From CAVVZJ01 sp963752755 (lineage in GTDB: Bacteria > Planctomycetota > Planctomycetia > Isosphaerales > Isosphaeraceae): a stretch of DNA of 64,000 nucleotides. Location of the stretch: the NCBI GenBank assembly GCA_963752755.1, contig CAVVZJ010000005.1:116679-180678 (forward strand). The letters are read 5' to 3'. Positions within the stretch are counted from its first letter, which is position 1, and every line of letters starts with the position of its first letter. A program made the position numbers and the translations under genes. The notes below the pieces were generated by a model. That model was not told the DNA's origin. It made no database searches and saw only the letters and a list, made by a program, of their open reading frames with translations. Shown here one piece after another: positions 27,027 through 37,877 of the stretch.

Positions 27027-29071
27027 TCCGAAGCTCGCCGATCACGTTCCCGACCGCCAGCCTCGCGCTTCCCGAACCCGATCGGCGACCGTCTCCTCTC
27101 AATGCCCGATCGCCGAGCCACCCGCGGCGCGGCCGGCTTCTCGCGAACGAGCTTCTGGAGCCACTCGCGGTACGGTTCCAGGTACGCCTTCTCGACGACC
27201 GCCGTGCCGTGCTCCCGGTTCAGCACGCCCAGGAGCTGCCGCCGGAAGAACCCGACCACCGCCTCTCCTGCCGCCAGACCGATCAGATCCTCATCCTCGG
27301 CCGGGTCGGTCCGCAGGTCATAGAGGTGCTCCTCTCCCGAGCCGTCCCTGACGTAGTGCCGCCCCATCGCGAATAACGACATCTGGAACCCGACCCGACT
27401 CAGCCCGCTCTCCGGCTGCTTCTGGAAGGCCGTCGCATTGGCGATCTCCGAGAACGCGGGCGTGGTTTGCGGCGGCGAAGCCCCCGGGTCCGGCCGCCAG
27501 TAAGCAGCCAGCGATCGACCCGGGAACGGCGAGCCCTCCGCCAGCCCCAGCCGATCGACGACCGTCGCCGGCAGGTCGCGCAGGCTGACCGGCTCCCGCA
27601 CCACCCGGCCCGCCGGCGTCCCCGGCGCCAGGATCACCAGCGGCACCTCCGTCTGCTCCAAGTACAGGCTGGTGGCGTGCCCGAGCAGCCGGTGCTCGCC
27701 GAACGACTCGCCGTGGTCCGACGTGACGATCACCAGCGTGTCCTTCAGCAGGTTCCGACGCGTCAATTCCCCGATCAGCCGGCCAAGCTGGTCGTCGAGC
27801 GCGGCGATGCAGTCGTCGTAGCGGTCGCGGGTCATCAAGAGTTCCCGCACACCGATCTTGTCGTGCTCATTCCCTTCGATACGCAGCAGCATGTCAAAAT
27901 CTTTTCGCGACTCGGGCCACGCCCCGAACTGGCCCAGGAAGCCCTGCGGCGGCAGGTACGGGTCGTGCGCGTCGAAGTAATTCAGATAGGCGAAGAAGGG
28001 TCGATCCGGCCGCCGGTCCTCCAGCCAGTCGAGAAACGCCTCGTTGACCTCCACCCCATCCCGCGACTGCATCCGGATCCACTTCCGCGCATTGATAGTC
28101 GTTGCGATAAACGACGCTGTCCAGCAGCCAGCGCCCCGGGATCGTCCGGGCCAGCAGAAGCGTCGGCGAGAGCGGGTAATCCTCGTAATGCTGGAAGCCC
28201 CGGTTCAACCCCGACTCATAGGTGCAACAGTTCGTGTTCGCCGCGAATCCGGCCGTCTGATACCCCCGTGACGCCAGATACTCCGCCAGCGTCGGCACCG
28301 GCGCATCGAGGACATAGCTCCACTGCGCATCCAGTTGATACGGCCAGTGTCCCGTGAAAAAGCACGCATGCGACGGGTACGTCCACGGCGCCGGCGCCAG
28401 CGCCTTGTTGTAACGGACGCCCATAGTCGCCAGACTGTCCAGGTTGGGGCTGGTGTCACGCTCATAGCCGTACAGCCCCAGGCTCCGATCCCGCACGGTG
28501 TCCCACACGATCAGGACGACATTCTTGGGCCCCGATACCGGCTCCGGCAATCGCGCCACTGCTCGGCGCCTCCTCGATCGCCTGCCGACCGCTCGACGCC
28601 GCCGCCAGCACCCCCAGCAGACCGAACACTCCCATCATCGCCCAGAACCCGCGCCTTCCCTGGGCTCCCCAACCGCGACGACAACCGCCACCAATCGCCC
28701 CAATCCGAAGGCCAGTGCCAGGCTACAGACTCCGTAGATCGGCAGCCGGAGCAGAGCCCCCCAGATCGCCAGCGTCGCGAACAGCCAGGCCGCCATCCGC
28801 CGCGACACCAGCCCGCGCCTCAGGAGTTGGCGATGGCCACCACCAGACCCGGCACCAGTATCAAGACCGCGTGCGCCACCGGCACCGACCACGCCGAATC
28901 CCGCGCGCTCCAGAAGTACCTCGGCTCATTCCAGAAGTATTTCTTCCCCACCACGATCAACAGGTCGAGATAGCCCGCACAGACCCCCACCACGATCGCC
29001 ATCACGATGGCCGCTCGCGCGGAAAGTCTCTCCTGCACCACTTCCGGACCCGGTGTGGTCGTTGCCGTCAT
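27014..29071 (-). pseudogene. Membrane-anchored sulfatase-family protein, several frameshifts
   Basis: Frames in series on the minus strand: ATG 29071 opens a TM region (RAAIVMAIVVGVCAGYLDLLIVVG, VPVAHAVLILVPGLVVAIA), continued by RRMAAWLFATLAIWGALL ... GLGRLVAVVVAVGEP (to ~28650) and WAMMGVFGLLGVLAAASS. The sulfatase domain then starts (PKNVVLIVWDTVRDRSLGLYGYERDTSPNLD ... APWTYPSHACFFTG, to ~28090) and ends in a third frame (FFAYLNYFDAHDPYLPP ... VIVTSDHGESFGEH). The active-site position reads APWTYPSHACFFTG: Thr/Ser instead of the formylglycine Cys, so it resembles a phosphatase or lipid-transferase-like member. At least four indels separate the pieces. Confidence 0.75.
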
Positions 29072-29661
29072 CTCATCGTCTCCACTTCATCCTGGCGACC
29101 GTGGAGCCATTCCGTCTCGACCCCGGCGCGCACTGCGAACCACCGACATCGGGGACGTCTTCCCCGAATAGGCTCGTGCTTGTTATTATTTTGTAGCGTC
29201 AAATTGTCCGCTTCCGGCCGATCGACGATTCACAACCGCAAGTCCAGAACCCCCAGGCTTCCCACCCCACCCCTCCTCGCGCACCCTCCCGCAACACATT
29301 CTGCTCCGCTCGATCCAGCTCGATTCTGCCTCCTGATGTTGCCCAAAGACAACATCGACCCGTGCATGTGCGCCTGGTTCTTGCGTCCCGCGAATGAGGG
29401 CCTATACTCATCCCCGCTCCCAATTCATCCGGGCGACTCGTGAGGCCGCCCCGTGAACTTCCTCTTTGGCTCATGATGGATTCCGGGGTGGTGGCTCGGC
29501 GATATCGTCGTAACTTCTGTTGAGGACGCGATTTACGGCTCGGGGGCAAGACTCTTGCCTTGTGGGTGATTAAACGCCTTTCCTGCAACGACTTACGGCC
29601 AACATCAGGGGGCCTCCACCCCGGAATCCATCATGAGCCTCCTCTTTTTGAGGCATCCCCC
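29072..29661. other. Long intergenic region with a 24-bp inverted repeat
   Basis: No convincing gene. The main structure is a perfect 24-bp inverted repeat at 29468-29491 and 29616-29639 (arms begin GGCTCATGATGGATTCC on the plus strand) separated by 124 bp, ending 22 bp before the PEP-CTERM start codon. The spacer has no clear ORF. Confidence 0.7.
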
Positions 29662-30321
29662 ATGTCGCGCACTTCTGCTCCGGACACCGCTTCCCTTCTG
29701 CGAAGGGCCGTCGTGACAGGCATAGCTCTGGTCGCCGCCAGCGCCGCCTCCGCCCGAGCCGACTTCATCGACCAGTCAAACACCGCCAATGTGACCCAGT
29801 TCTACAACACCAACTCCAGCACCAATCTACCGATCGGCCAGGAGTTCACCCCAACCCTGGGTTCGCTGGACTTCGTGGACCTTCACGTCGATGACGCCGG
29901 TTCGGACATCGGCCCCGGTGCCGATTTCTTTGTGAACATCCGCATGGGCACGATCGGCGGCACAATCGTCGGCACCAGCGACACGATCCATGTGCCCGAC
30001 GGCACCAACACCGGCGGTGGTATCACAATCACGCGACTGCTCTTCTCCACCCCCGTTTCCCTGACTCCCGGCTCCCTCTATGTCCTCCAGGTCGTCCAGA
30101 CCGGATCCATCGGGGGCAGCAACGGCAACTTCGGCATCGCTGGTAACTTCGGCAATACTTACACTCATGGTGACGCGATCATCGGTGGCTCGGGCTCGCC
30201 AAACTTTGACTTCTACTTCCGCGAGGGGACCGTCCCCGAGCCCGGTTCGCTCGTCCTTCTCAGCATTGGCGGCCTCGGCTTCCTCGCCCTCGCCCGACGC
30301 CGCCGGGTCCTCGCCTCCTGA
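29662..30321 (+). CDS. PEP-CTERM sorted extracellular protein
   Basis: 219 residues from ATG 29662. An N-terminal signal peptide (SLLRRAVVTGIALVAASAASARA) is followed by a Gly/Thr/Asn-rich beta-type body (FIDQSNTANVTQFYNTNSS) and the C-terminal sorting tail VPEPGSLVLLSIGGLGFLALARRRR (PEP motif, TM helix, Arg cluster). Such proteins are processed by exosortase and occur with exopolysaccharide systems. The preceding 24-bp inverted repeat may affect its expression. Confidence 0.9.
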   Translation: MSRTSAPDTASLLRRAVVTGIALVAASAASARADFIDQSNTANVTQFYNTNSSTNLPIGQEFTPTLGSLDFVDLHVDDAGSDIGPGADFFVNIRMGTIGGTIVGTSDTIHVPDGTNTGGGITITRLLFSTPVSLTPGSLYVLQVVQTGSIGGSNGNFGIAGNFGNTYTHGDAIIGGSGSPNFDFYFREGTVPEPGSLVLLSIGGLGFLALARRRRVLAS

Positions 30322-30538
30322 TCCGCGCCGGCCGGGGCTTCCCCTCGCGGCGGTTGCACCGCGGTCGTCGTCGGTACCGCGATCCGGCGTGCCCCGGTCG
30401 CGCTGCGGCCCAAGGCGGTGACTCCGCCTCGGGCTCCTGAAGGCCTGGGCCGGACACCCCGCCGCCCCTGATTCCGTCGTACGCTGTCGCCCCGGCCAAC
30501 CCGTCGACGTTAGAATGAGAGAGGCGGAGGCGACAACC

Positions 30539-31288
30539 ATGGCGCGACTGTTCGCGGCGTTGGCCTTGATCCTCGGACTCCTTGCGCCCGGCGGAGCCGC
30601 GGCGCAGTCGCAGTACGGCAAACCCTTCCGACCGGCATCGCCGCATCGCGCACTGGCCCCGAAGCCTGCCAGGGTCGCGAAGCCGAGGACGGCGCCGAAG
30701 TCCCACGCGCCGGCAGCCAGACCGCACCAGCCGAACGTCGTGGCGAGGCGGGGGGTCGTCCCGTTCCGCGTCCACGTGTCGGGCACTCGCCACGGCTACG
30801 GCTCTCGTCGGCGTTCCTATCGCGGCCCGTACCATCCGCGCTACGACGCCCGTCAACCGCGGGTCTCGTCGCAGGTGGCCGCTCAGACGAGGCTTCTCCA
30901 GAGGCTCACGGCCGACCTCCTCGGGATCGGCCCCGGTTCCACTCCCGGCGGCCCGCAGGCAAAGGCCCTCGCCCGTGATCTCGGGGCGAGCGTCGCGGTC
31001 CCGTTCCGGTTCGAGTCACAGCGACTCGCCATTCTGGCCGACGACCTCGTCGCCGCGCTGGCGCATCGCCGTCCCCTCGGCTTCGATGCGGCCGAGCTTG
31101 CCCGCGACCTGATTCTGGCCGTCAATGCCCCCCAGTTCCCCGCCGCCGAGGCCGGTTTCGCCCTCACCGACGCCGAGGTCACGCTCCAGGCTTCCGGAGT
31201 GCCGCACGCCCGGATCGACGCCATCGCCGCCGACCTCCGCAACCTCCACGTCGCCTCCATTGGCCCGGCGGCGTTGCCGATCCGCTGA
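30539..31288 (+). CDS. Secreted hypothetical protein
   Basis: 249 residues from ATG 30539, with a clear signal peptide (MARLFAALALILGLLAPGGAAAQ), a basic Pro/Arg/His-rich linker (PHRALAPKPARVAKPRTAPKSHAP), then a helical Ala/Leu-rich domain (LLQRLTADLLGIGPG ... LAILADDLVAALAHR). I do not recognise the family. Confidence 0.65.
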   Translation: MARLFAALALILGLLAPGGAAAQSQYGKPFRPASPHRALAPKPARVAKPRTAPKSHAPAARPHQPNVVARRGVVPFRVHVSGTRHGYGSRRRSYRGPYHPRYDARQPRVSSQVAAQTRLLQRLTADLLGIGPGSTPGGPQAKALARDLGASVAVPFRFESQRLAILADDLVAALAHRRPLGFDAAELARDLILAVNAPQFPAAEAGFALTDAEVTLQASGVPHARIDAIAADLRNLHVASIGPAALPIR

Positions 31289-31490
31289 ACACGCCGGTTG
31301 ACTCTGCCCCGCTCGCCCCACCCGACCGCAACCACACGCACCCTCCAGGATTCAGTCGAGTCGCCTGATTGAAGGTGAATCCGGTTGGCTCATGTCGGGT
31401 AAGTGGTGGCTGGTCTCACACCCAGGACCGCCCGGAGGAACTCCAGCGTCGCTCGCCTGACCTCGTAGCCCCATTCGAAGATCACTTCGG

Positions 31491-32937
31491 GTGCCACGCT
31501 ACGCCGTCCAGCGTCTGATGGCTCTGGCGTCTCGAACTTCTGACTGGCGAAGACCTTCGAACCTCCGGTACGCTTCGGTTCTTACCACAGGACCAACGCG
31601 TCACACGGAGGCTCGAAGGTGCCCCAATCCTATCCTGAGCAACTCGACCAGGCCATGCGGGAGTTCCTGCCTCCCGCCTTTTTCCCCCACATCCCCACCC
31701 CGGCCGCCGCCTGCTGGACGCCCCAGCGGCTCACCTGGGTCGCCGCGATCATGGCCTGGGAGGAGGGACAGACCCTCACGGCCCGTTTCGAGCACGCCTG
31801 CACCGCCGCCCGCCGGACCCACAGGCATTGGACCCTCGGACGCTCCTACACCGGCTTTGCCGAGGCCCTGGAGCGATCCACATCCGCCTTGGCCCAGGCG
31901 TTGAAGCGACGGTTCCAACACGCGATGCTCCGGATCGCCGGACCGTATCAGAGACGCGGTCGCTGGATGGCCCTGGCCGTCGATGGGACCCGCCTGGAGA
32001 CGCCTCATACCGCCGCCAACGAGCGGGACCTGGGCTGTGCCGGCCGGGACAAGACCACGCCGCAAGTGTTCCTCACGACCCTCGGGCACATGGGCACCGG
32101 ACTGCCCTGGGACTACCGCGTCGGGCCGGGCACGGACAGCGAACGCACCCACCTCAGGCAGATGGTGCCGGACTGGCCCGCCGGGGCCCTGGTGGTCGCC
32201 GACGCGGGGTTCGTCGGCTATGGGCTGTGTCTCCGATTGCTGCGCCACGGCACGCACTTCCTCCTGCGTCTCGGCGGCAACATCACGCTCCTGAAGGGCC
32301 TGGGTTACTACCACGAGGAGCGGGATGGCCTGGTTTACCTCTGGCCGCAGAAGCACCGCCGCGGCCGGCCGCTGGTGCTGCGGCTGATCGTGCTGCGGCA
32401 TGGCAAGCAGGACGTCTCCCTGCTGACCGACGTGCTCGACGCAACGCGACTGACGGCCGACGAGGCGGCGACGCTGTTCGGGCTGCGTTGGGGTGAAGAA
32501 GTGTTCTATCGTTCGTACAAGCAGACCATGCAGCGTCGGAAGCTCCTGAGCCGGCGTGCCGGGACGTGCCTGGCCGAGGCGCAATGGACGTTGCTGGGGT
32601 TGTGGGTGTTGGGATTGATGACGGTCCGGCGGCTGATCGAGGCGAGGCACGATCCGCTGGCGATGTCGGTGGCCGGGGCGCGCGACGCGGTGCGTGGTGT
32701 GCTGCGAGAGAGCCGGCCCCGGCGTGGCCCCCGGAGCCTGACGGGGATGCTGCGAGCGGCCATCAAGGACCGTTACGTCCGCCACACGAGCAAGGCGGCC
32801 CGGAACTACCCCCGCAAGAAACGCGAGACGCCGCCAGGGCCGCCCAAGATCAAACCGGCGACGCTGGCGGAAATCAAACGGGCAAGGAAACTTCCGCCGC
32901 CAGAAATCCCATTTCGGTGGACGGCGTAGCGTGGCAC
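31491..32937 (+). mobile_element. IS4-type insertion sequence
   Basis: Perfect 20-bp terminal inverted repeats, GTGCCACGCTACGCCGTCCA at 31491-31510 and its complement at 32918-32937, bracket one transposase gene. The flanks show no clear target duplication. Confidence 0.92.
31619..32929 (+). CDS. IS4-family DDE transposase
   Basis: 436 residues. The DDE residues are visible as LAVDGTRLE, LVVADAGFVGYGL and the Tyr-(2)-Arg-(3)-Glu-type block GEEVFYRSYKQTMQRRKLL. The C-terminus is basic and the stop codon lies within the right inverted repeat. The gene is intact, so this is one of the few potentially active elements here. Confidence 0.92.
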   Translation: MPQSYPEQLDQAMREFLPPAFFPHIPTPAAACWTPQRLTWVAAIMAWEEGQTLTARFEHACTAARRTHRHWTLGRSYTGFAEALERSTSALAQALKRRFQHAMLRIAGPYQRRGRWMALAVDGTRLETPHTAANERDLGCAGRDKTTPQVFLTTLGHMGTGLPWDYRVGPGTDSERTHLRQMVPDWPAGALVVADAGFVGYGLCLRLLRHGTHFLLRLGGNITLLKGLGYYHEERDGLVYLWPQKHRRGRPLVLRLIVLRHGKQDVSLLTDVLDATRLTADEAATLFGLRWGEEVFYRSYKQTMQRRKLLSRRAGTCLAEAQWTLLGLWVLGLMTVRRLIEARHDPLAMSVAGARDAVRGVLRESRPRRGPRSLTGMLRAAIKDRYVRHTSKAARNYPRKKRETPPGPPKIKPATLAEIKRARKLPPPEIPFRWTA

Positions 32938-33456
32938 GGCTCCGGGAGCAGGCCCGGATCACCGGCGGGCGGCACCGGTGGAAATGGGCGCGAAAGAGTG
33001 ACCCACCCGCGGGCGAAATGGGCGCCTAAAACTGACCCACCGTAACCGCCTCCGGTACGGTGAACGTCCTGACACGGGACGGCTCACCCGCACGGAGGGT
33101 CAAGGACGTGCTTACGGTGGACGATTACGGTGCCATTCGAAGGGCGCGACGCGACGGCAAGTCCATCCGCCAGATCGCCTGCGAGTTCGATCACTCGCGC
33201 AACACCGTCCGGAAGGTCCTCAAGCAATCCGGACCCGACCCCCTCCCGGCGACCCGCAACCGGCCCGCACCGCTCCTGGACCCGGTCCGGCCGATCATCG
33301 ACCAGATCCTCCGCGACGACGAGGACGCCCCGCCCAAGCAGCGGCACACCGCGGCGCAACTGTTCCGCCGCCTCCGCGACGAGCCTGGCTACCGCAGCGG
33401 CTACGGCCAGGTCCGACGCTACGTCCGCCAGCACCGCCGCCGGCACCGCGGACCTT

Positions 33457-34833
33457 CTGCTTATCACGGATTTCGGGGAGCCCTGCGGTATCCTCCGAGT
33501 GAGGCCGAGATCAGCAGGTTCTGGAGCCACTCGGGGTGATACCGCTTCCCATTGAGCCGTTCCGCCGGGCTCCTCAACTCGGGAGTCTCCCGGACCGTCC
33601 CTGGGCACATCGGGGCGAAGTTGTGGAGCAACGCCCAACCTCGCCACCCCTGCTCAGCCGCCGCCGTCTTGCCGTGCCGGTGCTGCGTGCAGGACAGGCG
33701 GTAGTCGAGCCGTCGCAATAACCGGTCCACCGGCTTACTCGTCCGACGGCAGCCGGGATGGGCGTAGGCCACGACAAACGCCCCACGCTTCTCGCACAAC
33801 GACCGGACCTTTTCTCGCACGATCGGCTTGTCGAGATGCTTCACGGCCCACTCCCGCCGCCGGCGGAGCCGCTGCGAGACGGTGCGGGCATCCGGGGCGT
33901 GATACGCCTCCCAGACCCGCTCCCGCAGCGCATCGAAGGTCTCCTTCAAGGGCTGGGCCCGCTCCCGGATCTTCAGGAACGCATGCAGGAAGCCGAGGAT
34001 GATCGTGACCCCCTGGAAGAACGCCGGCCAGGCCGCCTGCGTGGCGGCCCAGCCGTCGGTGTTGACGGTCCGGGGCCGGTACGCCGGGTCCAGGTCCCGG
34101 GCCGCATCCCGGAACACGCCGTAGGCCCTCGTCAACTCGTCCTGGTCGGCCCTCTCGGCCAACGCCAGGCCCAGGCAGCACCCGCCGCCGGCGGTGGCCG
34201 CCAGCTAGACCTTCTCGCTGCCGAGGGTCGTGTGCTTCTCGTCGGCGACCAGATGACCGGGCCACCGCTCGGGGGCCTTGACGGTGGTCCCGACCAGGCT
34301 GGATCGCCCCAGGGAGCGTTCCAGGCGAGGCCAGGACCTCGGGTCCCGCCCGAAGACCTCGGTCAGGGCCCAGTCGGGCCCGGCGAACTTGCGGAGAAAA
34401 GGGGGGCCTGCACGTCCTCGGTCCGCCCGGTCAAGGAGGGCATCAGGAACGAGGGACGGACCAGGGAGCTCTGGCTGTTGCGGAGGTCGATCCGCCGGAG
34501 CCTCCAGCCGGTCTTGCGGGAGGTGTAGGTATCCTTCATGCGGTAGCCCCGCCGGATCTCGGCTGGGAACAGCTCCGGATGAGCCTCGATCTGCTGGTCC
34601 AGAGACTCCCGGAACCGCTCGGGATCGCCTGCGATCGGCTCATACTGCTGCTGGGAGCAGGGGATCCAGAGGGTCTTCTGTCCCCGGACGGGCGGGAACG
34701 TGGGGTCGGCGGCCGGCATGGCGTCGTCCCTGCTGATGGCTCACGAGGCGGAGATCCGTGACCCTCAGCATAGCCGCCATCGGACGGGGTGACATGGACA
34801 TCCGGTGCCCTCCCCAAAATCCGTGATAAGCAG
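33457..34833 (-). mobile_element. Unclassified IS inserted in istA
   Basis: Inverted repeats CTGCTTATCACGGATTTCGG (33457) and the complement at 34812-34833, 22 bp with one mismatch. GACCTT occurs directly before the left end and 2 bp after the right end, an imperfect target duplication. It carries one leftward transposase. Confidence 0.85.
33464..34719 (-). pseudogene. Transposase of the IS inside istA, frameshifted with an internal stop
   Basis: Begins at ATG 34719 (LWIPCSQQQYEPIAGDPERF ... RRGYRMKDTYTSRKTGWRLRRIDLRN). After about 34400 the frame changes (RKFAGPDWALTEVFGRDP ... EKHTTLGSEKV), meets a TAG at 34208-34206 where Tyr would fit, and continues as RTVNTDGWAATQAAWPAFFQG ... HPEWLQNLLISASLGG. 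The family is planctomycete-type DDE, but I cannot name the IS group. Not functional as sequenced. Confidence 0.75.
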
Positions 34834-36049
34834 GAGACCTTCATCCCCCTGGGCCATCTCCCGGGCCAGCGGCTCGAGGCCGACTTCGGCCATATCCACG
34901 TCGATTTCCCCGACGGCCGCCGGCTCGTCCCCTGCCTCGTGACCGCCTGGGCCTACTCCAACGCCCCGTTCGTCCTGGCGCTGCCCTTCGAGCGGACCGA
35001 GGCGATCCTCGAGGGGATGGTCGCCGCCTTCGAGTTCTTCGACGCCGTGCCCCGGGAGGTCTGGTGGGACAACCCCAGGACGGTCGCCGCGATGATCCTC
35101 CGGGGTCGCCAACGCCAGCTCAACCCCCGCTACGCGGCGTTGGCCAGCCACTACGCCTTCGCCCCTCGGTTCGGCATGCCGGCGCGGGGCAACGAGAAGC
35201 CCGATGCCGAGAGGACCGTCAAGGCCGTGCAACGCCGGTTCGCCACCCCGGTGCCGCGCGTTGCCGACCTCGCGGAACTCAATCCGATGTTCCGCCAACG
35301 CTGTGAGGCCGAACGTCAGCGGGTCGTCCAGTCGCTCTCCGGGGCGTTCGTTATCGGCGACCGCCTGGCCGAGGACCGCGCCGCGGCGGCGTCCCTGCCG
35401 CCGCACCGGTTCGACCCCTGCGTGGTCCGCCCCGCGGTCGACGTGGACAAATATCAGACCGTTGCCTTTGACGGCAACCGCTACAGCGTGCCCCGGCAGT
35501 ACGCCTTCGGGACGGTCTGCGTCAAGGGCTCCGTCGACCGGGTCGTGATCGTGGCGCACGGCCAGGCCGTCGACTCGCACGGGCGTTGCATCGGCAAGCC
35601 GGCGATGGTGCTGGAGCCGACGCACTACCTCGCGGCGCTGGACCGCAAGCCCGGGGCGTTGGACCATGCACCGGTCTTCCGCGACTGGAAGCTGCCGGCG
35701 TGCTTCGCCGCGTTCCGCACGGAGCTGGAGGCGCACCACAGCGGCGCGGCCGGCTCGCGGCGGTTCGTGCGGGTCCTGCAACTGCTGGGCGAGCACACCC
35801 TGGCACGCGTGACCCGTGCGATCGAAGAATGCGGACACGAGCACGTCTGCAGTGCCGAGGCGGTCGTCCAGCGGACCCGGTCGCTCGCCGTCACCGCCCG
35901 AGGGATCGGCCGCCCCCCAGGTCCACGTCCCGCCCCCCGATCTCGGCCGCTTCGACCAGCTCCTGAGCGTCCCCGCGGCCGGGGGCCCCGTCACCGTGTT
36001 CCTCACCTGAACCGAACCCCTTCACTGCCGATCGGAAAGGAGTCCGCTG

Positions 36050-36805
36050 ATGGCCGATGCCACGACCGAGTTACTCAAGAGCCACTTCCGGCAGCTGCGT
36101 CTGCCGACGATGGGCCGGGAGTTCGAACGCCTGGCCCGCGATGCCGCCGCGTCCAACCAGACCTTCGCCCAGCTCCTGCTGCGCCTCACCGAGATCGAGC
36201 TGGAGGCCCGCGCCGCCAACGCGGTCGCCACGCGGATCAAGAATGCGGGATTCCCAGTCGAGAAGGACTTCGACACGTACGACTTCCGCGCCCTGCCGAA
36301 CCTCTCCAAGCCGAAGGTGCTGGAGCTGGCGCACTGCGAGTGGATCGAACAGAAGTCCAACTGTTGCCTGATCGGCAGCCACGGGACCGGGAAGACGCAC
36401 ATCGCCACCGGATGGGGCCTGGCCGCGTGTCGCGCGGGCCTGCGGGTGCGGTTCTTCACGGCGGCCGGCCGGGTCAGCCAGCTGGAGACGGAGCAGAAGC
36501 AGTACACGCTCGACCGGTTCCTGCGCCAGCTCGACCGGGCGCACCTGCTGATCTGCGACGAGCTGGGGTACGTAACGATGAGCCGGGGCGGGGTCGAGCT
36601 GTTGTTCCGGGTGTTCGCCGACCGGTACGAGCGGGGGAGCCTCCTGGTGACGAGCAACCTGCCGTTCAGCGAGTGGGGCCAAGTCTTCCAGGGGGAGCGG
36701 ATGACCGCGGCGTTCTGCCACCACTGCCACATTTTCGAGATGAATGGCGAGAGCTACCGCTTCCGCGAGTCGATGAAGACCAGGAAGGGACGCAAGGCCG
36801 AGTGA
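36050..36805 (+). CDS. istB: IstB ATPase of IS21
   Basis: 251 residues from ATG 36050 with AAAGGAG upstream. Features: LLKSHFRQLRLPTMGREFERLARDAA, Walker A CLIGSHGTGKTHIATGWG, Walker B LLICDELGYV, TSNLPFSEWGQVF and the C-terminal CHIFEMNGESYRFR. Relative to usual IstB the RLT/LLDR segment before CHIFE is shorter. It targets IstA to DNA; with istA broken the element cannot move by itself. Confidence 0.92.
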   Translation: MADATTELLKSHFRQLRLPTMGREFERLARDAAASNQTFAQLLLRLTEIELEARAANAVATRIKNAGFPVEKDFDTYDFRALPNLSKPKVLELAHCEWIEQKSNCCLIGSHGTGKTHIATGWGLAACRAGLRVRFFTAAGRVSQLETEQKQYTLDRFLRQLDRAHLLICDELGYVTMSRGGVELLFRVFADRYERGSLLVTSNLPFSEWGQVFQGERMTAAFCHHCHIFEMNGESYRFRESMKTRKGRKAE

Positions 36806-36904
36806 GGCATGGCGGCCGCCCTGGCCCGGGGCGGCGATCCTGGAGACCGAGGTGGGTCAAAACTAGGCGCCCAGGGTGGGTCACTCTTACGCGCCCATTT
36901 CCAC

Positions 36905-37608
36905 TTGTGGGCGTCTTCGACAGGGGCTATGCCTTGCGGAGCGTGGTCCGACCGCGGGTCCGCCCCGAGGCGGGCTTCCCCCGGATCGAGTTCCTCACCC
37001 GGCGACGGCACGACGCCCGACGGCATGCCGTGCCGCCGAAGGATCGCCCCCAGGGTCCGCGAGGGCCGAAACCGAAATGGGGCCAGCGACGGCCGCCGCC
37101 ACGCCAGGGCGGGCGATGGGCGAAGCTTTGGCAGCAGGGGCAGGCTTACATCTACGGTCGGCAGCGGAAGGGGCTCGGGAAGGAGGGCGTCGGGCTCTGG
37201 CGGGTGTCGGGCCACGAGGTGCCGGTCAAGGCGGTCGTCGCCAAGGTCGAGGGCGACAAGAAGCGGTTCACGCGGATCAGTTCGGCGGTGGAGTGGACCG
37301 GCTTGCCGATGGTCGAGTTGTTCGCCGCTCGATTTCGGCAAGAGGACGCCTTCCGGGACCGGAAGCCGCGACTGGGTTGGGAGGAGTGCCGGGCGTGGAG
37401 CCGCAACCCGATCGAGCGCACGAGCCAGGCGCAGGGGGTGACGCTGAGCCGGTTGCGGCTGGCCCAGTTCCGGCTGGAGGCTCACGGATGTCCCGCCTGG
37501 TGGTCACCGCCGCCCGGCAACCGGAAGAAGGAACGCCCGAGCGTGCTCGATGTTCCGCGGTTGCTGCGCTGGCATCGCGTGGAAATCCAGCGTCACCTCT
37601 CGGAGTAG
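36905..37608 (+). pseudogene. C-terminal remnant of a DDE transposase
   Basis: Directly after the IS21 right end an open frame starts inside a transposase: VGVFDRGYALRSVVRPRV ... PRIEFLTRRRHDARRHAVPP ... FAARFRQEDAFRDRKPRLGWEECRAWSRNPIER. The N-terminal half is not found to the left of the IS21 (only 40 bp separate IS21 from the IS4-type element), so the rest was deleted. Confidence 0.75.
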
Positions 37609-37877
37609 CTGGGAGATGAGCCAGAAGTGGCCTGAGTCCGGTTGAGTCTCCGGTTCGGTCGCCGAACGGGCTGAGTGATTCTCTCCATGGTGGGACGGCT
37701 CAGGCTCCGGGAGCCGTCAGACGCCACGGGGAGCACGGTGATGCTAAGAGCGTCTAACAAAACCCAGAGAATAGCGCACTCGCACAGATCTTGATGCATG
37801 CTAAGGTCAGGAACGCCTGATGGATATCCGGCCGTTTCTCGTAGCGGACGCGCAGCCGACGGTTCTGGTGGACCCAG

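Larger units (their letters stand above)
33108..36010 (+). pseudogene. istA: IstA transposase, interrupted by an IS and frameshifted near its end
   Basis: GTG 33108 (GGAGGG upstream) starts VLTVDDYGAIRRARRDGKSIRQIACEF with the HTH (SIRQIACEFDHSRNTVRKVL). It stops making sense at HRRRHR (33456) and resumes at 34834 with ETFIPLGHLPGQRLEADFGHIHVDF, the rve DDE domain (WWDNPRTVAA). The C-terminus (PQVHVPPPDLGRFDQLLSVPA) is in another frame from about 35915. Deleting the inserted IS rejoins HR to ETF, so the insertion is the main lesion. Probably non-functional. Confidence 0.85.
32978..36904 (+). mobile_element. IS21-family element, interrupted by another IS
   Basis: The left end (GTGGAAATGGGCGCG, 32978) and right end (complement, ending 36904) are complementary over about 30 bp, with the related GGGCGCC...TGACCCAC repeat on both sides, as in IS21. 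It carries istA and istB. A second IS occupies 33457-34833 inside istA. Confidence 0.88.

Noticed and set aside
32938..36910. Target duplication for the IS21 element
   Set aside because: The flanks (GCACCG on the left, TTGTGG on the right) do not match.
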